A stretch of DNA of 64,000 nucleotides from Alphaproteobacteria bacterium (lineage in GTDB: Bacteria > Pseudomonadota > Alphaproteobacteria > UBA9219): NCBI GenBank assembly GCA_026225415.1, contig JAMFSS010000002.1, forward strand, positions 89,915 through 153,914, in the 5' to 3' direction. How positions within the stretch are numbered: the first letter of the stretch is position 1; each line of letters starts with the position of its first letter. The notes below the pieces were generated by a model. That model had not been told where the DNA came from. It ran no database searches and saw nothing but the letters and a program-made list of their open reading frames with translations. This document shows, in pieces, positions 11,101 through 21,107 of this stretch. A program made the position numbers and the translations under genes.

Positions 11101-11313
11101 GCTATAATTTATCGGCTAGATTCATTTTACTTCGTTTATTTCGGTACAGAAATTACCTGTCACCACAATCAAGCCATATTTTAAACATAGATTCCCGCCG
11201 AGAAAAGGGCGAGACTGTGGACTCGAAAAGCCTTTGAACGGGCGTTTCGGCGTTTTTGCCTTTGTATGCCTTCCCCTGCCCCCGTATCGCTTTAGCCTGC
11301 CGGAGTTTTCTGA

Positions 11314-14300
11314 ATGTGGATTGTGCGCATTGCGTTGGGGCGGCCTTATACCTTTGTCGTGCTGGCTATTCTGCTGTTGATTTTCGGGCCGTTAAGCGTC
11401 GCGAAAACGCCTATCGATATTTTTCCAAATATTGGTATTCCGGTTGTCGCCACGATCTGGAATTTCGGCGGATTGCCGCCCGATGAAATGGCCAACCGTA
11501 TTGTCGGCACCTATGAACGATCCCTGACCACCACTGTCAATGATATCGAACATATTGAATCGCAATCATTGTCCGGTATTGCCGTTGTTAAAACCTTTTT
11601 CCATCCCGGCGTTAAAAGCGATATGGCAATGGCCCAGACAACCGCTATTGCCCAGACACAGTTACGCTCTCTACCGCAAGGCGCCACGCCGCCTTTCATC
11701 ACCATCTATAACGCTTCGAGCGTGCCGGTTATGCAATTGGCCTTATCGAGCAACACGTTGTCTGAGCAGGAATTATTCGACACCGGCACCAATACAATTC
11801 GGACACAGTTGGCGACCGTTCAGGGCGCGGCATTACCCAACCCCTATGGCGGTAAAATGCGCCAGATTCAGGTCGATTTGGATCAGCAAAAACTGCAAGC
11901 GCTGGGGTTATCGGCACAGGATGTCAACACCGCCATCGGCAACCAAAACCTTATTTTGCCGTCGGGCACCGAGAAAATCGGCGATTATGAATATAACGTG
12001 AAATTGAATGCCAGCCCGACTGTGGTGGATGATTTCAACAATCTGCCGATTAAGGCTGTGAATGGCACCACCATTTACATCCGCGATGTTGCACATGTGC
12101 GCGATGGTTTTGCGCCGCAAACCAACATTGTGCGCGTTGACGGGAAACGCGCCGTGTTGATGACGGTGCTGAAAACCGGCGATTCATCGACGCTTGATAT
12201 TATCTCGCGCGTCAAAAGCAAGGTTGAACAATTCCGTGGCAGCCTGCCGCCCGGCCTTGATCTGCATATCATCGGCGATCAATCGGTTTTTGTGCGCGCC
12301 GCCATTTCGGGCGTGGTGCGCGAAGGCATTATCGCCGCCACCCTGACCGGCTTTATGATTTTGCTGTTTTTGGGAAGCTGGCGCAGCACGTTGATTATCA
12401 CTCTGTCCATTCCACTTTCCATTCTTGCGTCATTAATGGCGTTATCTGCCTTGGGCGAAACGATCAACATTATGACTTTGGGCGGGCTGGCACTGGCGGT
12501 TGGTATTTTGGTCGATGATGCGACTGTGGCCGTTGAAAACATCAACTGGCATCTGGAACATGGCAAGGATGTCGAAGAGGCCATTTTGGATGGCGCGCAG
12601 CAAATCGCCATTCCCGCTTTGGTGTCCACACTGTGTATTTGCATCGTGTTCATCCCGATGTTTTTCCTGAGCGGCGTTGCGCGTTATCTGTTCGTGCCGC
12701 TGGCCGAAGCCGTCATGTTCGCCATGCTGGCGTCTTATTTCCTGTCGCGCACCCTTGTGCCGACGATGGCCAAATATCTTTTGCACAAGCATGAAGAAAA
12801 AAATGAACATGCGCCGAAATCGAAAAACATCCTGGTGCGCGGGCAGTTGGAATTTGAGCGCCGGTTTGAATCTTTCCGCGACGGCTATCATGACTATTTA
12901 AAAAAGACGCTGGATCATCGTGGTCTTTTTATCACGATTTTTCTGGGCTTTGTGTTGTTGTCTGTGGCGGCGTTGGGGCCGTGGTTGGGGTCGGATTTTT
13001 TCCCGTCCGTCGATGCCGGGCAAATTAAATTACATTTCCGCGCCCATACCGGCACGCGCGTCGAAGAAACGGCGGCTTTGTGCGATAACGTCGATACGAT
13101 TATTCACAGCGTCATTCCGCAATCCGATCTGGACAGCGTTACGCATAATATCGGCATCCCGAACAGCGGCATTAACTTGACATACAGTAACTCCGCGCCC
13201 ATTGGGCCGGCGGATGCCGATATTTTGATTTCCTTGAATGAAGACCATAAACCCACGGCGGATTATGTGCGCACGTTACGCGAAAAACTGAACGAAAAAA
13301 TGCCGGGCGTTTTATTCACCTTCCTGCCCGCCGATATGGTCAGCCAGATTTTGAATTTCGGACTGCCCGCGCCAATTGATATTCAGATTATCGGCGCCAA
13401 TGCCGACAACCGGAAATATGCCGAAGAATTGTTGGAGAAAATCGTGCATATCCCCGGCGTGGTCGATAGCCGCCTTCACCAACCCGACGATGCGCCCGAA
13501 TTCCGCATTAAGGTCGACCGCACGCGCGCCGAAGAATTGGGCATCACCCAACATGATGTGGCCAGCAATTTGCTGATATCGCTTTCCGGCAGCTTCCAGA
13601 CATCCCCGACTTTCTGGCTCGATCCGAAAAACGGCGTTTCCTATTCCGTTGTGACGCAAACGCCGCAATACCGTTTGGAAAGCCTCGATGATTTGCGCAA
13701 CATCCCCGTTGTCGGATTAAAGGGCAGCCAGCAGATTATGGGTGGCCTTGCGACAATCGAACGCGGCGTTGGCCCCGGTGTTGTTTCGCATTACAACGCG
13801 CAACCCGTGTTGGATGTTTTCGCCAATGTGCAGGATCGCGATTTGGGCGGCGCGTCTGCCGACATCAAGAAAATTTTAAAAGACACCGCGAAAGATGTGC
13901 CCAAGGGAACCATGGTCATTCCGCGCGGCCAGATGGAAACGATGGATAGTAGTTTTACCGGCCTTTATCTTGGTTTGCTCGGCGCGATTGTCTTGGTTTA
14001 TTTCCTCATCGTCGTGAATTTCCAATCATGGACGGATCCGTTTATTATCATCACCGCATTGCCGGGTGCGATTGCGGGCATTGCGTGGATGTTGTTCCTT
14101 ACCCACACGACACTCAGCGTGCCGGCTTTGACTGGCGCCATTATGTGTATGGGCGTGGCAACGGCCAATTCTATTCTGGTGGTCAGCTATGCCCGCGAAC
14201 GCATGACGCATGGCGATGATGCGTTGAAGGCCGCGTTGGAAGCGGGATTCACGCGGTTGCGCCCCGTTATGATGACAGCGCTGGCAATGATTATTGGTAT

Positions 14301-14478
14301 GGTGCCGATGGCGATGGGTCTGGGCGAAGGCGGCGAGCAAAATGCGCCCCTTGGCCGCGCCGTGATCGGCGGCCTTATATTTGCAACGGGCGCGACGTTG
14401 TTTTTTGTGCCTGCCGTTTTCACATTGATACATGGCCGTAAAGGCGCAGCTGAAATGACTCCGAAGGAGAACACCTAA
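11314..14478 (+). CDS. RND efflux transporter permease subunit
   Basis: Inner-membrane proton/drug antiporter of a tripartite pump that spans both membranes. The 1054 residues show the family's twofold plan: TM1 at residues ~10-30, a large periplasmic loop, TM2-6 at ~335-480, and the same again in the second half. The proton-relay pair is present in TM4 (GILVDDATVAVENI, Asp401-Asp402). These two adjacent aspartates fit the AcrB-like drug branch better than the heavy-metal branch. The ATG follows GGAG by 9 bases. It is the first gene of the operon, with the adaptor starting on the very next base. The substrate cannot be told from sequence. Confidence 0.95.
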   Translation: MWIVRIALGRPYTFVVLAILLLIFGPLSVAKTPIDIFPNIGIPVVATIWNFGGLPPDEMANRIVGTYERSLTTTVNDIEHIESQSLSGIAVVKTFFHPGVKSDMAMAQTTAIAQTQLRSLPQGATPPFITIYNASSVPVMQLALSSNTLSEQELFDTGTNTIRTQLATVQGAALPNPYGGKMRQIQVDLDQQKLQALGLSAQDVNTAIGNQNLILPSGTEKIGDYEYNVKLNASPTVVDDFNNLPIKAVNGTTIYIRDVAHVRDGFAPQTNIVRVDGKRAVLMTVLKTGDSSTLDIISRVKSKVEQFRGSLPPGLDLHIIGDQSVFVRAAISGVVREGIIAATLTGFMILLFLGSWRSTLIITLSIPLSILASLMALSALGETINIMTLGGLALAVGILVDDATVAVENINWHLEHGKDVEEAILDGAQQIAIPALVSTLCICIVFIPMFFLSGVARYLFVPLAEAVMFAMLASYFLSRTLVPTMAKYLLHKHEEKNEHAPKSKNILVRGQLEFERRFESFRDGYHDYLKKTLDHRGLFITIFLGFVLLSVAALGPWLGSDFFPSVDAGQIKLHFRAHTGTRVEETAALCDNVDTIIHSVIPQSDLDSVTHNIGIPNSGINLTYSNSAPIGPADADILISLNEDHKPTADYVRTLREKLNEKMPGVLFTFLPADMVSQILNFGLPAPIDIQIIGANADNRKYAEELLEKIVHIPGVVDSRLHQPDDAPEFRIKVDRTRAEELGITQHDVASNLLISLSGSFQTSPTFWLDPKNGVSYSVVTQTPQYRLESLDDLRNIPVVGLKGSQQIMGGLATIERGVGPGVVSHYNAQPVLDVFANVQDRDLGGASADIKKILKDTAKDVPKGTMVIPRGQMETMDSSFTGLYLGLLGAIVLVYFLIVVNFQSWTDPFIIITALPGAIAGIAWMLFLTHTTLSVPALTGAIMCMGVATANSILVVSYARERMTHGDDALKAALEAGFTRLRPVMMTALAMIIGMVPMAMGLGEGGEQNAPLGRAVIGGLIFATGATLFFVPAVFTLIHGRKGAAEMTPKENT

Positions 14479-15699
14479 ATGTCAGAGCCTTCCCACAAAA
14501 AACATCATCATAAACTCGGGCTATTGCTTGTTGTTCTTGTCATCATTGGCGTATGGGGCGTTGTGTCGCGTATCGAAGCGGCATCGGCGCTCAAGAAAAA
14601 CACCAATAAGGAAGCGGTGCCCCATGTGATTGTGCTTGCCGCGCCACACACACCATCCAATGAAGAAGTGGTTTTGCCGGGCACCGTACAGGCGTGGCAC
14701 GAAGCGCCGATTTACGCGCGCACCAGCGGTTATCTGAAAAACTGGAATGTTGATATCGGCGGCCATGTCAAAGCCGGTGATGTGTTAGCGGATATTGAAA
14801 CCCCCGAAATCGATGCGCAATTGCATCAGGCCGAAGCGGATTTGGCAACCGCCAAAGCCAACAACATTCTGGCGCAAAGCACAACCAAGCGTTGGCAGGA
14901 TTTGTTAAAAACCCATTCCGTGTCGCAACAGGAAGCCGATGAAAAAAGTGGCGCTGCTGCGGCCTCTGCAGCCACCATGGCGGCATCGCAAGCCAATCTG
15001 GATCGCCTGCATCAATTGGAAGATTTTAAAACGGTGATTGCGCCATTCGACGGCATTATCACGGCGCGTAACACCGACAAAGGAGCCCTTATCAATGCGG
15101 GCAGCAACGGTACGGGGCTAGAGCTTTTCCACATTGCCGACACATCCAAATTGCGGATTTATGTTCAGGTGCCGGAAAATTATGCGCAATCGATTACACC
15201 CGCCGTAAAAGCCGATTTGCTGCTCCCCGAATATCCTGGCCGCACCTTTGAAGCATCCTATGAACATAGCGCCGATGCGCTGGACCCCGTTACACGGACT
15301 TTGCTGGTTCAGTTTGTGTACGATAACGGCAATGGTGATTTAATGCCGGGCAGCTATGCCGAAACGCATTTAAAATTATCGTCGGGCAACACGGCCGTTC
15401 ATTTGCCGGTCAGCACTTTGTTGTTCCGCGGTGACGGGATGCAGGTTGCCACTGTGGTCGATAATGTCGCGCATTTGAAAACCATTACCATTGGCCGTGA
15501 TTATGGCAAGGAAGTGGAAGTTTTGACCGGCATCAGTGCTGATGAAATGGTTATCAACAACCCGCCGGATTCGCTGGCCGACGGACAAAAGGTCGAAGCC
15601 ACAACGCAGGATGCGGCACCCAAGAAAGATGATGCGCCGAAAAAAGACGATGGCCAAAAATCCGATGATAAAGACAGTAAGGATGGCGCAAAACCATGA
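14479..15699 (+). CDS. RND efflux periplasmic adaptor (membrane fusion) subunit
   Basis: Links the permease to the outer-membrane channel. The 406-residue protein has a His/Lys-rich N-terminus (HKKHHHK), one membrane anchor (LGLLLVVLVIIGVWGVV), a first lipoyl half near residues 75-105, a coiled-coil hairpin at ~110-175, a second lipoyl half (KTVIAPFDGIITARN), a beta-barrel, and a membrane-proximal domain. The tail is a run of Lys/Asp repeats (KKDDAPKKDDGQKSDDKDSK), unusually charged for the family. GGAG lies 8 bases before the ATG. Gene spacing is zero to the permease and minus 4 to the outer-membrane factor. Confidence 0.95.
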   Translation: MSEPSHKKHHHKLGLLLVVLVIIGVWGVVSRIEAASALKKNTNKEAVPHVIVLAAPHTPSNEEVVLPGTVQAWHEAPIYARTSGYLKNWNVDIGGHVKAGDVLADIETPEIDAQLHQAEADLATAKANNILAQSTTKRWQDLLKTHSVSQQEADEKSGAAAASAATMAASQANLDRLHQLEDFKTVIAPFDGIITARNTDKGALINAGSNGTGLELFHIADTSKLRIYVQVPENYAQSITPAVKADLLLPEYPGRTFEASYEHSADALDPVTRTLLVQFVYDNGNGDLMPGSYAETHLKLSSGNTAVHLPVSTLLFRGDGMQVATVVDNVAHLKTITIGRDYGKEVEVLTGISADEMVINNPPDSLADGQKVEATTQDAAPKKDDAPKKDDGQKSDDKDSKDGAKP

Positions 15700-17099
15700 T
15701 CCATCTTCGCCGTTCTTTGGGTCTGTCACTCGCTCTGGCGCTTGCCGCTTGCGACTTTGCGCCGAGTTATCAGGTGCCGTATGCGCCCGCGCCCGCTGCG
15801 TATAAAGAATCTGGCAATTGGGTTGTTGGAAAACCGGATGATGGCAACGGCACCAGCGAATGGTGGCGCGAATTTGGCGACCAAACATTAGACACGCTGG
15901 AAGAGCAAGTCACAGAAGCCAACCAGAATTTAAAAATCGCCGTCGCGCAATATGATCAGGCGCGCGCCCTATCGCGCGAGGCGCGTTCCGCCTATTACCC
16001 ATCCATCACGGCTAATGCGGGGGCGACGCGCGCGCGTTATTCGCAATCAACCGCCAATGTCTCGTCCGTGAATCAATATAATGATTTCACGATGGGCGCG
16101 GATTTGTCCTATGAAATCGATGTGTGGGGGCGTGTGCGCAACACGGTCGAGGCGAACGAAGATCAGGAACAGGCGACGCAAGACGATCTGGCCGGTGTCG
16201 CGTTAAGCCTGCATGCCGAATTGGCCGATGATTATTTCGCGCTGCGCGGTGATGATACGTCGCAAGATATTTTGGATAAAACGGTTGAGGCCGATCAAAA
16301 AGCGCTTGATTTAACCCAGCAACGATACAAAGGCGGCGTATCGGCCGAGGTCGATGTTGATCAGGCCGAAACCCAGTTGGAAAATGCGCGGACGCAGGCA
16401 ACCGATATGCATCTGCAACGCGCGCAGCTGGAACATGCGATTGCCATTCTGGTTGGCAAGGCGCCCGCCGATTTCGCGCTGGCCGTTGCGCCATTGACCA
16501 CCAAAGCGCCGCTTCTGAACGCCGGCATCCCCTCCACCCTTATGCAACGCCGCCCCGATATTGCGGCAGCCGAGCGCCGCGTGGCGGCGGCCAATGCCGA
16601 AATTGGCGTGGCGCGCGCCGCATGGTTTCCCACATTCAATTTAATGGCGATGGCGGGCGTGGACAGCGCCTCGGCATCAAAACTGATATCGGCACCCAGC
16701 CTGTTTTGGTCATTGGGGGCCTCTGCCACTATGCCGTTATTTGAAGGTGGATTGATCGATGCGATGAATGATGTCGCCCGCGCCGCCTATAACCAGCAAG
16801 TCGCGAATTACCGCCAGACGGTTTTGGTGGCTTATGGCGAGGTGGAAGATAATCTGGCCTCTATCCATCATCTGGATATGGAAAACAAAACACAGGCCGC
16901 AGCGACTGCCGCGGCGGAACGCTCCCTGATGCAGGCCAATATTTTGTATAAAGGCGGTGATGCGACTTATCTGGATGTCGTCGTGTCGCAAAATAACGCG
17001 TTACAGGCTGAACTGGCCACGGCCACATTGGAGGTGCGTCGCCTGACCGCCAGCGCGGAATTGATCAAGGCGTTGGGCGGGAGCTGGAAGAAGGATTAG
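15696..17099 (+). CDS. RND efflux outer-membrane factor lipoprotein (NodT family)
   Basis: TolC-like trimeric outer-membrane channel of the pump. The signal peptide ends in the lipobox LALAAC (Cys about residue 19), so it is a lipoprotein like OprM. Two internally repeated OEP domains cover about residues 60-260 and 270-465, with the typical LMQRRPDIAAAERRVAAANA segment. Its start overlaps the adaptor stop by 4 bases. Its last 35 bases overlap the convergent gene on the minus strand, and no terminator is seen. Function is firm; the substrate is unknown. Confidence 0.95.
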   Translation: MIHLRRSLGLSLALALAACDFAPSYQVPYAPAPAAYKESGNWVVGKPDDGNGTSEWWREFGDQTLDTLEEQVTEANQNLKIAVAQYDQARALSREARSAYYPSITANAGATRARYSQSTANVSSVNQYNDFTMGADLSYEIDVWGRVRNTVEANEDQEQATQDDLAGVALSLHAELADDYFALRGDDTSQDILDKTVEADQKALDLTQQRYKGGVSAEVDVDQAETQLENARTQATDMHLQRAQLEHAIAILVGKAPADFALAVAPLTTKAPLLNAGIPSTLMQRRPDIAAAERRVAAANAEIGVARAAWFPTFNLMAMAGVDSASASKLISAPSLFWSLGASATMPLFEGGLIDAMNDVARAAYNQQVANYRQTVLVAYGEVEDNLASIHHLDMENKTQAAATAAAERSLMQANILYKGGDATYLDVVVSQNNALQAELATATLEVRRLTASAELIKALGGSWKKD

Positions 17100-17625
17100 C
17101 CAATTTTATGCCAATCGCGTCCCGATTGTAAAATAACGTCACCCCATGGCCATAGGCAATATCCGGGATTTTTTGAGCGATAACTTCAATCATTGTGGGG
17201 GGATGAAAATACCCGGGCTTGGTCGAAGGATCTGGAATATAAAGTAAGGCTTTATACCTTACACCCTCGAATTCGATCCCGGCGGGGCTAAGGAAGAAAT
17301 TTTCCGCGAAGTTCGGAATCTCATTATCAAATTTATCTGTCCAGCGCACAGTGGTAAAAGAGAATTCCGGTTTTAAAATCGTCATGGCATAAGGCGCGAT
17401 ATTGCAACCCAAAGTACCTACGACATAAGCTTCATCCGCAGCACCGCCGAAATAAGCATCGAAATCCAATCCCCGTTTTTTAAATTCGGGAATTTGCAGC
17501 CGGATAGTCCCGCCATCCCGATTAAATCGTTGGTCATGCCCTTCAAGCGCCTGCCCCGATGCAACGCGGTAACCTTGTTTGATGATTGCACTTACAAATT
17601 GCATTTTTATTTCCATTACACCCAT
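17065..17625 (-). CDS. Unknown protein, ~186 residues
   Basis: I do not recognise this protein. It may start at the ATG at 17625, 17616 or 17604 (MQFVSAIIKQGYRVASGQ); the last gives a compact N-terminus. It looks globular, soluble and mixed alpha/beta, with no signal peptide or membrane segment and no clear catalytic motif. Its 3' end overlaps the efflux lipoprotein gene by 35 bases in convergent orientation. Base use is more even and AT-richer than that of the efflux operon. Its divergent neighbour is the entericidin-like peptide gene. Confidence 0.6.
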   Translation of the reverse strand: MGVMEIKMQFVSAIIKQGYRVASGQALEGHDQRFNRDGGTIRLQIPEFKKRGLDFDAYFGGAADEAYVVGTLGCNIAPYAMTILKPEFSFTTVRWTDKFDNEIPNFAENFFLSPAGIEFEGVRYKALLYIPDPSTKPGYFHPPTMIEVIAQKIPDIAYGHGVTLFYNRDAIGIKLANPSSSSRPTP

Positions 17626-17666
17626 TATTTATGCCCTACCCCAGATTAAACCCAAGGAGCTAAAAA

Positions 17667-17798
17667 ATGAAAAAAACCACCCTTTTGTCCTGCCTCGCCC
17701 TCCTCACCCTTCTATCGGCCTGTAATACCATTTCGGGAGCCGGAAAAGACGTTAGCGCCGGGGGGCAAGATATTTCGCATGCAGCAAATCACGACTAA
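17667..17798 (+). CDS. Entericidin-like small lipoprotein (43 residues)
   Basis: Entericidins are tiny bacteriolytic or antidote lipoproteins of the cell envelope, linked to stationary-phase and envelope stress. The sequence begins MKKTTLLSCLALLTLLSACN and has the lipobox LLSAC with Cys19. It continues TISGAGKDVSAGGQDISHAA, matching the family pattern C-N-T-x-x-G-x-G-K-D. AAGGAG stands 7 bases before the ATG. Only one copy is present, whereas E. coli has an ecnA/ecnB tandem pair. It lies upstream of lon, with a long hairpin between them. Confidence 0.88.
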   Translation: MKKTTLLSCLALLTLLSACNTISGAGKDVSAGGQDISHAANHD

Positions 17799-17831
17799 TA
17801 GTCGTTAACCATCCTATTACTGAATGATATC

Positions 17832-17865
17832 AACGTATGTGGAAACCCACCTTTCCACATACGTT
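17832..17865. other. Perfect 14-bp inverted repeat between entericidin-like gene and lon
   Basis: Arms AACGTATGTGGAAA (17832-17845) and TTTCCACATACGTT (17852-17865) enclose a 6-base loop. No T-run follows, so it is not a standard intrinsic terminator. It lies 34 bases after the peptide stop and about 40 bases before the lon promoter. It could be an mRNA 3' end stabiliser or an operator for a dimeric regulator. Confidence 0.75.
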
Positions 17866-17902
17866 ATATCCACAAAATGCCTCGAATCCTTGTTTTTGGC
17901 AT

Positions 17903-17932
17903 CTTGATATGGTCGGATAGACGCCCCACATA
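17903..17932 (+). promoter_or_regulatory. Heat-shock-like (sigma32/RpoH) promoter of lon
   Basis: CTTGAT at 17903-17908 and CCCCACATA at 17924-17932 are 15 bases apart. This is close to the RpoH consensus CTTGAA ... CCCCAT. Transcription would begin near 17938-17942, leaving almost no leader for the ATG at 17947 but a normal leader for the ATG at 17968. That supports the downstream lon start and heat-shock control of lon. Confidence 0.65.
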
Positions 17933-17967
17933 GACTATCTGAGCCTATGAACAAACGAGGATTCCCC

Positions 17968-20376
17968 ATGGATACAGCATCCGCCGGTGGCGCATTATAT
18001 TCCATTTTATCGTTACGCGACGTTGTCGTGTTTCCGCATAAACCCACGCCTCTCTTTGTAGGCCGGGAAAAATCTGTCCGCGCGTTGGAAGACGCTATGC
18101 AGGACGATAAACAGATTTTGATGCTGACGCAGAAATCATCCACGCAAGATGATCCTATGCCCGAAGATTTATACACGGTCGGCACCGTCGGCACCGTGTT
18201 GCAACGTTTGAAATTGCCGGATGGAACGGTCAAGGTTCTGGTCGAAGGCACGCACCGCGCCAAGGTGACGCAATTCACCAAGAACCCCGATTTCTTTCAG
18301 GCATTCGCCGAACCTATCGAAGAATTTGCCGGCGACCCGAACGAGCTGGACGCGATCGCCCGCGCCGTGGTTGGGCAATTCGACCAATATATCCGTTTGA
18401 ACAAAAAGATTACGCCGGAAATTCTGGTGACGATCAACCAAATCGAAGACCCCGCCAAGCTGGCCGATATTATTGCAGCGCATCTGGCATTGAAGATTTC
18501 CGATAAACAGGCTTTGCTGGAAATCGCGTCGGTCAACCAACGGTTGGAACGTATTTTCGGCCATATGGAAGGCGAAATCGACGTCCTTCAGGTCGAAAAG
18601 AAAATCCGCACCCGCGTCAAGAAACAGATGGAAAAGACGCAGCGCGATTATTATCTGAATGAACAAATGAAAGCCATTCAGAAAGAATTAGGCGAAGGCG
18701 AAGACGGCAAGAACGAAGCCGATGAATATGTCAAAAAAATCGCCGGCAAAAAATTCACCAAGGAAGCCCGCGAAAAAGTCGAAAGCGAATTAAAAAAGCT
18801 GAAAAGCATGTCGCCAATGTCGGCGGAATCCACAGTCGTGCGCAACTATCTCGACTGGATGGTGAATATTCCGTGGCAGGAACGCACGCGCGTGCGTCGC
18901 GACCTCAAAGGCGCGGAAAAAGTTCTTGATCAAGACCATTATGGTTTGGACAAGGTCAAGGAACGCATTTTGGAATATCTGGCGGTACAACAACGCGCCA
19001 ATAAAATTAAGGGGCCGATTTTGTGCCTCGTCGGCCCTCCGGGTGTCGGCAAAACATCATTGGGTAAATCGATAGCCAAGGCGACAGGCCGCAATTTTGT
19101 GCGCATGTCATTGGGCGGCGTGCGCGATGAATCGGAAATTCGCGGCCATCGCCGTACCTATATCGGGTCGATGCCCGGCAAAGTCGTTCAGGGCATGAAG
19201 AAAGCGAAATCTTCCAATCCGCTTTTCCTGCTCGATGAAATCGACAAACTCGGCCAAGACTGGCGCGGCGATCCATCTTCGGCATTGCTCGAGGTGTTGG
19301 ATCACGAACAGAACAACAGCTTCAACGATCATTATCTGGAAGTGGATTATGATTTATCGGACGTTATGTTTGTCTGTACTGCGAACAGCCTGCGCATGCC
19401 GCAGCCATTGCTTGACCGTATGGAAATCATCCGTCTGTCGGGTTACACCGAAGACGAAAAGATTGAAATTGCCACACACCATCTGTTCAGCAAAATCCAG
19501 AAGGATCACGGGCTAAAAAAAGGCGAATTTTCCATGTCGGAAGACGCGCTGCGCGATCTTATCCGTTATTACACGCGGGAAGCCGGCGTACGTAGCCTTG
19601 AACGCGAAGTGGCTAATTTGGCGCGTAAGGCGCTTAAGGAAATCGTGTCGGGCAAAACCAAATCGGTTCATGTCACCCGCCGCAATCTGGAAAAATATGC
19701 GGGCATTAAACGTCACCGGTTTGGCGAAGTCGAAGCCGAAGATCTGGTGGGCGTCACCACAGGCCTGGCATGGACGGAAGTGGGCGGCGAATTGCTGACC
19801 CTCGAAGCCGTGTCATTACCGGGCAAAGGCCGCATCACGACGACCGGCAAGCTGGGCGATGTGATGAAGGAGTCGGTACAGGCTGCGGAAAGCTATGTGA
19901 AGTCGCGTGCGATTGCGTTCGGCATCAAGCCCACACATATTGCCAAACGCGATATCCATGTGCATGTGCCGGAAGGCGCGACGCCGAAAGACGGCCCCAG
20001 CGCGGGTGTAGGTATGGTGACATCGATCGTGTCGGTCTTGACCAATATTCCGGTGCGCAAAGATGTGGCAATGACGGGCGAAATCACCCTGCGTGGCCGC
20101 GTGTTGCCGATTGGCGGGTTGAAGGAAAAATTGCTGGCGGCTCTGCGCGGCGGCATCACGACAGTGTTGATCCCCAAGGACAACGAAAAAGATCTGGCCG
20201 ACATCCCCGATAATGTCAAAAAGGGTATGAGCATTTTGTTGATGAACACCGTCGATGAAGTGTTGAAGCACGCACTTGTGCGGCCTTTGACCCCAATCGA
20301 ATGGGATGAAGTGGCGGAAGAAGCGGCTTTGGCGGCGAAGGAAAAGGCGAGTGCGGCGGATGTTGTGAAACACTAG
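17968..20376 (+). CDS. lon: ATP-dependent protease Lon
   Basis: Cytosolic AAA+ serine protease that removes misfolded and short-lived regulatory proteins. The start at 17968 (MDTASAGG) is preferred over 17947 because GAGG lies 7 bases upstream and because of the inferred promoter position; this gives 802 residues. Domain order: LON N-domain (~10-205), coiled coil, AAA+ module with Walker A GPPGVGKT (356-363) and Walker [11 protein letters not shown], then the protease domain with catalytic Ser678 ([10 protein letters not shown]) and Lys721 (GGLKEKL). These match E. coli Ser679/Lys722. All key residues are present. A clpX neighbour, common elsewhere, is absent. Confidence 0.98.
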   Translation: MDTASAGGALYSILSLRDVVVFPHKPTPLFVGREKSVRALEDAMQDDKQILMLTQKSSTQDDPMPEDLYTVGTVGTVLQRLKLPDGTVKVLVEGTHRAKVTQFTKNPDFFQAFAEPIEEFAGDPNELDAIARAVVGQFDQYIRLNKKITPEILVTINQIEDPAKLADIIAAHLALKISDKQALLEIASVNQRLERIFGHMEGEIDVLQVEKKIRTRVKKQMEKTQRDYYLNEQMKAIQKELGEGEDGKNEADEYVKKIAGKKFTKEAREKVESELKKLKSMSPMSAESTVVRNYLDWMVNIPWQERTRVRRDLKGAEKVLDQDHYGLDKVKERILEYLAVQQRANKIKGPILCLVGPPGVGKTSLGKSIAKATGRNFVRMSLGGVRDESEIRGHRRTYIGSMPGKVVQGMKKAKSSNPLFLLDEIDKLGQDWRGDPSSALLEVLDHEQNNSFNDHYLEVDYDLSDVMFVCTANSLRMPQPLLDRMEIIRLSGYTEDEKIEIATHHLFSKIQKDHGLKKGEFSMSEDALRDLIRYYTREAGVRSLEREVANLARKALKEIVSGKTKSVHVTRRNLEKYAGIKRHRFGEVEAEDLVGVTTGLAWTEVGGELLTLEAVSLPGKGRITTTGKLGDVMKESVQAAESYVKSRAIAFGIKPTHIAKRDIHVHVPEGATPKDGPSAGVGMVTSIVSVLTNIPVRKDVAMTGEITLRGRVLPIGGLKEKLLAALRGGITTVLIPKDNEKDLADIPDNVKKGMSILLMNTVDEVLKHALVRPLTPIEWDEVAEEAALAAKEKASAADVVKH

Positions 20377-20396
20377 GCTTCACAGTTTAAGAAAAC

Positions 20397-20423
20397 TGGA
20401 CCCCCGCCTTCGCGGGCATGACG
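20397..20423. repeat. REP-like palindrome (TGGA-CCCCCGC-CTTC-GCGGG-CATGACG)
   Basis: A short GC-rich palindrome directly after lon, with a CCCGC/GCGGG stem (20403-20407 with 20412-20416). Its edges TGGA and CATGACG match the other REP-like sequences in the window at 62728 and 63374. It may help end or protect the lon mRNA. Confidence 0.65.
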
Positions 20424-20430
20424 CGCAACG

Positions 20431-20625
20431 TTACAATTCTAAATTTTTCAAAGTTTTAGGATTTGATATTTGATTACGGTCAAGCTCAGCACTTTCATAT
20501 TTATCATCCGGCTGCTTCCACTCTGGATGAAGATATAAAACTAACGCATCCGCAGCCTTGCGAAAACCATAACTACCAATCAGTGCTGCTGGAGTAATAA
20601 ATATAAGCGATTCAAGCTTAGTCAT
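20431..20625 (-). CDS. Unknown small membrane-associated protein (~64 residues)
   Basis: I do not recognise it. The start is taken at the ATG at 20625 (MTKLESLIFITPAALIGSYG); a GTG at 20634 is possible. The first ~30 residues are hydrophobic, with one likely membrane segment, followed by a polar charged tail. It follows another small AT-rich unknown gene on the same strand with a 16-base gap, so the two may be one transcript. Short length and weak Shine-Dalgarno evidence keep the confidence moderate. Confidence 0.45.
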   Translation of the reverse strand: MTKLESLIFITPAALIGSYGFRKAADALVLYLHPEWKQPDDKYESAELDRNQISNPKTLKNLEL

Positions 20626-20641
20626 TGTTCCCACACCCCTT

Positions 20642-21010
20642 TTACAATTGCGCCGTCTGCGCAGAATTCTCGTTTCTAAAATGCGATCGAGCAGGGCTCG
20701 GAGTTAAAGACAACGCATAATCGATGCAAAGAATTTGCTCAATGAGTTTCATTTTTTCTCCATCCATTTCAGAAGAAACTTCGTACAATCCCTTACCTCT
20801 TCGGTGCAGCATATGGTCAGTACACCAACCAATTTGCCAGCTATCTTCTGTAACTTGGCTGACCCAATCTGCCCGGGGTTCATTTGACGTTTCATGACCA
20901 AAAATATGTCCGGCAATCCTCCATGCCAATTTTTCTACAAATTTTCTATCCTCTGCGAGGTCTGCTTCTACCCTGTGTCTAAAAAATAATTCAAAACTAT
21001 GGCTCGTCAT
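20642..21010 (-). CDS. Unknown soluble protein (122 residues)
   Basis: I do not recognise it. It starts MTSHSFELFFRHRVEADLAE, with a good AAAGGAG sequence 7 bases before the ATG, which supports a real gene. It has no signal peptide or membrane segment. It is rich in His, Trp and Glu (HIFGHETSNEPRADWVSQ), with no catalytic pattern I can name. The base composition is AT-richer than that of lon and purK on either side. Together with the small gene downstream it looks like an acquired two-gene unit. Confidence 0.6.
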   Translation of the reverse strand: MTSHSFELFFRHRVEADLAEDRKFVEKLAWRIAGHIFGHETSNEPRADWVSQVTEDSWQIGWCTDHMLHRRGKGLYEVSSEMDGEKMKLIEQILCIDYALSLTPSPARSHFRNENSAQTAQL

Positions 21011-21107
21011 AAAAAACTCCTTTTATAAATTATTTCAAAAATTATAATCTTCAACGCATTTTTTGGCAATAATCTTGTGGCAAGCTAACCCTCTGTTTTA
21101 ATTATAA

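Noticed and set aside
17832-17865. Inverted repeat considered as an intrinsic terminator
   Set aside because: The stem is strong but no T-run follows on either strand.
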